From Planctomycetales bacterium (lineage in GTDB: Bacteria > Planctomycetota > Phycisphaerae > SM23-33): a stretch of 9,659 bases of DNA. The notes under the pieces were generated by a model. It had not been told where the DNA came from. It made no database searches and was given only the letters and a program-made list of their open reading frames with translations. Both the position numbers and the translations under genes were made by a program. The stretch is taken from the NCBI GenBank assembly GCA_030592655.1, contig JAUVIQ010000110.1:1-9659 (forward strand), in the 5' to 3' direction. Positions 7,147-9,659 of the stretch are shown here, one piece after another (positions within the stretch are counted from its first letter, which is position 1; each line of letters begins with the position of its first letter).

Positions 7147-7357
7147 CCATAAATTTCCAAGGGACAGGCAAACACCGTGCTCACGGCATCCGGCAAAAGA
7201 ATCGTAGAAACAGTGGGTCGTTTTCGCTAACACGGATATTGCCCTTCGGGGTGCTTCCGGCGTTACCACAGATGTCGCATAATCATGCCGGCAAATTTAA
7301 AATTGACGAAGTAATAGTATCATCTAACCGGTTAATTGATTAGATTGAGTCGGTTTG

Positions 7358-8212
7358 GTGAAACTATGGCGTCCAATTTGTGTGCTGCTTGTTTCGGCAT
7401 TGTCGGTTTTGACCGGCTGTAAAGACCCGGAAGGGCCCCTGCCCCCTCACGGCAATCTTCCGACCCTCAAAGGCGTTCCGCTGGAACCCTTCGATAGCAC
7501 AGAGAAGCAAAACTCCCGCGACTTCGTCCTGGTGGTACGGACGAACCTGATAATCGTGCAGATGCCTGTCGGGTCGGTGAGCAGTTCGGAGGATTTGTGG
7601 AGTTACCTCGATGAAGAACCGGCGGGCGCTCACGTTGGTTCGGCCTTGGCGTACAACGGTATCCGCGTCGGATTGGGTCGCAAGAGCGCATGGAAAGACA
7701 TCACCGCCATCCTTCAGCGTCTTACGGGGCAACCGCTGACTCGCACCTCGCTTCTGTCCAGACCCGGAACGCCCATGCCGATAGTCTTCAAGTCTAAACA
7801 GAAATCGCAGACAATCTTCACCTACCGTCGGGACGCCTCGCTCGTCGGGCGGGATTATCCTGCCGGCGACAGCGTGATGGTAACGACAGCGACGATAAAC
7901 TACGACGACCCTTCGGCTGTTCACGTGACGGTAGCGGCGGCGATTCGCTCGAACCAGCGACGCCGAGGATATACTAAACGTTCAGGAAAATTCGCCTTTA
8001 CCTCCGAACCGATCTATTACCGCCTCGACGGTATGGATTTCAGATTCAAGGTTCCACGGGGCGATTTTATTCTCATCGGTCCCGCGTCCGAAGCGCAACG
8101 ACCCAGCAGTCCGGGATATCATTTCCTGATACGCCAGAGGAAGGCTCTTCAGTTCGAGACGGTCGTGATAATCGCGCCGGAAGTCTTCAAAGCGCCGGTC
8201 AAAAGACAGTAG
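7358..8212 (+). CDS. Predicted lipoprotein of unknown function
   Basis: No family recognised. Starting at the GTG, the 284-residue product opens with a short lipoprotein signal peptide: MKLWRP, a hydrophobic core (about 7-19) and a lipobox LTGC with the lipidated Cys at 21. The following residues are K and D, so outer-membrane sorting is plausible. After a Pro-rich linker (about 23-40), the region RTNLIIVQMPVGSVSSSEDL (about 61-80) starts a soluble, probably periplasmic domain with many alternating hydrophobic residues, and a basic stretch NQRRRGYTKRS lies at about 205-215. A TTG at 7355 is an alternative start adding one residue; neither has a strong Shine-Dalgarno sequence. The stop codon lies inside an inverted repeat. 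The downstream VWA gene is in the same direction 63 bases away and may be co-transcribed. Confidence 0.8.
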   Translation: MKLWRPICVLLVSALSVLTGCKDPEGPLPPHGNLPTLKGVPLEPFDSTEKQNSRDFVLVVRTNLIIVQMPVGSVSSSEDLWSYLDEEPAGAHVGSALAYNGIRVGLGRKSAWKDITAILQRLTGQPLTRTSLLSRPGTPMPIVFKSKQKSQTIFTYRRDASLVGRDYPAGDSVMVTTATINYDDPSAVHVTVAAAIRSNQRRRGYTKRSGKFAFTSEPIYYRLDGMDFRFKVPRGDFILIGPASEAQRPSSPGYHFLIRQRKALQFETVVIIAPEVFKAPVKRQ

Positions 8213-8250
8213 TCGGTAGCCGGGAAAAGATGTCTGCTTTTACCGACTAC
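8209..8250 (+). repeat. Perfect 10-bp inverted repeat overlapping the lipoprotein stop codon
   Basis: GTAGTCGGTA (8209-8218) and TACCGACTAC (8241-8250) are exact reverse complements with a 22-base spacer. The spacer also contains AAAAG (8225-8229), which can pair with CTTTT (8237-8241), giving a longer bulged hairpin in the transcript. The left arm includes the TAG stop at 8210-8212. There is no following T run, so it is not a standard intrinsic terminator. It could be a dispersed palindromic repeat, an mRNA-stabilising hairpin or an attenuator. Confidence 0.7.
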
Positions 8251-8265
8251 CGGATACTAACTTGC

Positions 8266-8269
8266 GGAG
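8266..8269 (+). promoter_or_regulatory. Ribosome binding site of the VWA gene
   Basis: GGAG six bases before the ATG at 8276, within a purine-rich GGAGAGGCGG. An in-frame stop (TAA at 8258-8260) lies upstream, and this ATG is the first start codon after it, so the site fixes the start. Confidence 0.65.
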
Positions 8270-8275
8270 AGGCGG

Positions 8276-9659
8276 ATGGTCGGTTCCGTTTTCGAAGAAA
8301 GTTGGTTTATATTTACCTGCCCGGTCTGGCTGGTCGCGCTTCCACTGGTGTCGCTTCCGGTACTGTTGGCGTGGTTTGCCCGACGGTATGGGCGGCGAAT
8401 TCCCGTCTCGGCCGTAATCGTGCAGTGCATCGCGCTGACGCTGGTGGTCGCGGCGACGGCGCGTCCGAAAGCGCCGATCGGAATACAGGCGGACTTACCT
8501 TACCTGCTGTTGAGCGATTTGTCCGGATCGGTACGCGGACAGTCCGCAGGACCCTTCGGGGATCGGGTCGTTAGGAAATCGGATTTTCCGTCCGGCGCGA
8601 AGGTTGAGCGGTTCGGTTTCGCCGAAGGTATTACCCGTGTAGCACAGGTTTCCGCAAAGCGGTCTGCGACAAACCTGTGCCACCATTCGACGCTTATAGC
8701 ACCGGCCCTGCGGTTAGTCGCATCACGAGGCCCAAACGCCCTGTCCGCTGCGATTATCGAAACCGACGGGCGATTCGCCGACCCGGACTACTCGAGCGCC
8801 GCACAAGCCGTGGCCGAGACCGGCGTTCAGGTGTACATTGTTCCGATGGACGCTCCTCCGCCCGACGCGAGAATCGCCGCCTTCGCCGTCCGTCGAATAT
8901 CCGATACGCAGGTCGAAATAACTGCCGATGTTTCCGCCAATTCGCCGTTGAAACGGACGCTGACGATAACCCGCCGAGGGCGTTCGCAGCCGATCGCCGT
9001 CCGGAAACTGTCGCTGACGGGTAATTTGCCGATTACCGTTCGAGTAACCGACGCCGTCGCCTCCGACGCATCGGCCCAATACTCGGCAAACCTTACCGGC
9101 GATACGGTTATCACCGAGAATGATTCAGCCTCGACGCTTGTCCTTCCAGCCCGGCAGGTCGTCGCCGCCGTTGGTGTCGGAAAGGACGCCGAGGGCGTGC
9201 TGCGCGAAATCCGGCGCCCCGTTACATTCATTTCGCACGATGCGATGCCGTCCGATGCCGCGACGCTTGCACGATTTTCCGCTATCGTCGTATCCGACGC
9301 GACGGGTTCGTCTCTTTCGTCGGCGCAGCGACGAGCATTGGCCCAATATGTCCGCGCGGGAGGTGGATTGACCCTTATCGGTACAGGCCCGCACGAAACG
9401 CCGTCCGACCGGGAAGACCCGCTCAACCGGGTCCTTCCGCTTCTGGCTAATCCGTTCGAGCGTCGTCCGCTGCGACTGGTGGTGCTTCTGGATAAGTCCG
9501 GTTCGATGTCCCAGCCGACTGCTCGCACCGCGGGCGGATCGGTGCAGATAAAGTTCGACCTTGCCTCCGAAGCCGTCGCCGCACTCAAAGACCACCTAAC
9601 CGCACGAGATACGCTGACGGTCATCGCCTTTTCCGATCGCCCCGAAGTGGTTTATGACA
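8276..9659 (+). CDS. Membrane protein with two VWA domains and a glutamine-amidotransferase-like domain (3' end outside window)
   Basis: The frame stays open from the ATG at 8276 to the last base (461 codons), so the C-terminus is missing. Two N-terminal hydrophobic segments (about 11-34 and 43-61) flank a basic cytoplasmic-type loop (ARRYGRR), as in BatA-like proteins. A first VWA-like domain (about 76-192) has the metal-site signature DLSGS (D81, S83, S85), STLIAPAL as the candidate threonine loop and IIETDG as the later acidic strand. A beta-rich linker follows (about 195-310). Residues about 315-400 resemble a class I amidotransferase-like fold (VVSDATGSSLSSAQ, then YVRAGGGLTLIG). A second VWA domain starts at about 400 with LLDKSGSM (D406, S408, S410). 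No catalytic Cys is visible in the amidotransferase-like part, so it is probably structural. Function is unknown; relatives are often linked to MoxR ATPases or DUF58 proteins, none of which is in view. The gene carries an in-frame palindromic insertion at 8639-8683. Confidence 0.85.
   Translation, partial: MVGSVFEESWFIFTCPVWLVALPLVSLPVLLAWFARRYGRRIPVSAVIVQCIALTLVVAATARPKAPIGIQADLPYLLLSDLSGSVRGQSAGPFGDRVVRKSDFPSGAKVERFGFAEGITRVAQVSAKRSATNLCHHSTLIAPALRLVASRGPNALSAAIIETDGRFADPDYSSAAQAVAETGVQVYIVPMDAPPPDARIAAFAVRRISDTQVEITADVSANSPLKRTLTITRRGRSQPIAVRKLSLTGNLPITVRVTDAVASDASAQYSANLTGDTVITENDSASTLVLPARQVVAAVGVGKDAEGVLREIRRPVTFISHDAMPSDAATLARFSAIVVSDATGSSLSSAQRRALAQYVRAGGGLTLIGTGPHETPSDREDPLNRVLPLLANPFERRPLRLVVLLDKSGSMSQPTARTAGGSVQIKFDLASEAVAALKDHLTARDTLTVIAFSDRPEVVYD
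8639..8683 (+). repeat. Palindromic repeat element inserted in frame in the VWA gene
   Basis: GTAGCACAGGTTT (8639-8651) and AAACCTGTGCCAC (8671-8683) are inverted repeats matching at 12 of 13 positions, including a perfect 10-base core. A nested hairpin CCGC-AAA-GCGG lies at 8652-8662. The whole 45 bases equal 15 codons and keep the reading frame. The encoded segment (about residues 121-137) is inserted directly before the VWA STLIAPAL loop. The structure resembles REP-like or miniature palindromic elements. No second copy is present in the window. Confidence 0.7.

Larger units (their letters stand above)
7069..7357. other. Divergent intergenic region between mmsA and the lipoprotein gene
   Basis: About 290 bases with no supported gene. 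It should hold the promoters of both flanking units. Visible elements are the candidate mmsA promoter (7117-7146), an inverted repeat CCGTG-CT-CACGG (7175-7186), a short CCC-TTCG-GGG hairpin (7242-7251), a TGCCGGCA palindrome (7286-7293), and a perfect 10-base palindrome TAACCGGTTA (7325-7334) about 24 bases before the lipoprotein start. The right end (about 7293-7350) is clearly more AT-rich than the flanking genes, as expected for a promoter region. Confidence 0.6.

Noticed and set aside
7242..7251. CCC-TTCG-GGG hairpin in the intergenic region, considered as a terminator or leader hairpin
   Set aside because: The stem is only three pairs plus wobble and there is no T run or adjacent gene end.
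7303..7308. TTGACG as -35 box of the lipoprotein gene
   Set aside because: It is a good -35 match, but no acceptable -10 hexamer occurs 16-18 bases downstream (TATCAT is only 9 bases away), so I did not call a promoter.
7062..7343. Open frame of 93 codons on the + strand across the mmsA-lipoprotein intergenic region
   Set aside because: It needs a TTG start inside the antisense of the mmsA start codon, has no ribosome binding site and no recognisable domain; the region is better explained as divergent promoters.
8230..8574. Open frame of 114 codons on the + strand with ATG at 8230
   Set aside because: It overlaps the VWA gene in another frame, its translation is Arg/Gly-rich without any domain, and it starts inside the spacer of the inverted repeat. 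The frame from 8276 has membrane segments, metal-site motifs and a better ribosome binding site.
8827..9624. Long antisense open frame opposite the VWA gene (265 codons)
   Set aside because: The sense frame carries the VWA and amidotransferase-like motifs; the antisense product is Ser/Arg/Thr-rich with no domain.

Overview
The window looks like a chromosomal segment from a moderately GC-rich Gram-negative bacterium, most plausibly a member of the Planctomycetota (perhaps a Phycisphaerae-like lineage). This placement is an inference. It rests on a SecD-SecF fusion with an oversized, EF-hand-bearing periplasmic loop, a diderm-style lipoprotein, and a long membrane protein that appears to combine two von Willebrand A (VWA) domains with a glutamine-amidotransferase-like domain. 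No rRNA, tRNA, CRISPR array, insertion sequence or phage gene is visible.

Layout. (1) Positions 1-2697, + strand: the 3' part of a secDF fusion gene that began before the window. (2) 2711-3838, +: dprA, 13 bases behind secDF and probably co-transcribed with it. (3) 3898-4254, +: a small STAS-domain anti-anti-sigma-type protein, possibly with its own promoter. (4) 7068 down to 4269, - strand: a two-gene operon. Its first gene is a CoA-acylating methylmalonate/malonate-semialdehyde dehydrogenase and its second a class III aminotransferase. Together they could turn beta-alanine or 3-aminoisobutyrate into acetyl-CoA or propionyl-CoA. (5) 7069-7357: a divergent intergenic region of about 290 bases with candidate promoter and palindromic sites. 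(6) 7358-8212, +: an unrecognised predicted lipoprotein. (7) 8276 to beyond the window end, +: the VWA/amidotransferase-like membrane protein, read open from a well-placed Shine-Dalgarno sequence to the last base and truncated by the window edge.

The most notable points are three. First, three canonical EF-hand loops sit inside the SecF periplasmic domain, two of them in a visibly recent tandem duplication, which suggests a calcium-binding extension of the translocon's accessory subunit. Second, a 13-bp-arm palindromic element lies in frame inside the first VWA domain of the last gene, right next to the predicted metal-site threonine, and looks like a repeat insertion that has become coding sequence. 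Third, a separate 10-bp perfect inverted repeat overlaps the stop codon of the lipoprotein gene. I see no convincing evidence of a wholly new multi-gene system; the novelty is in domain insertions and repeats.
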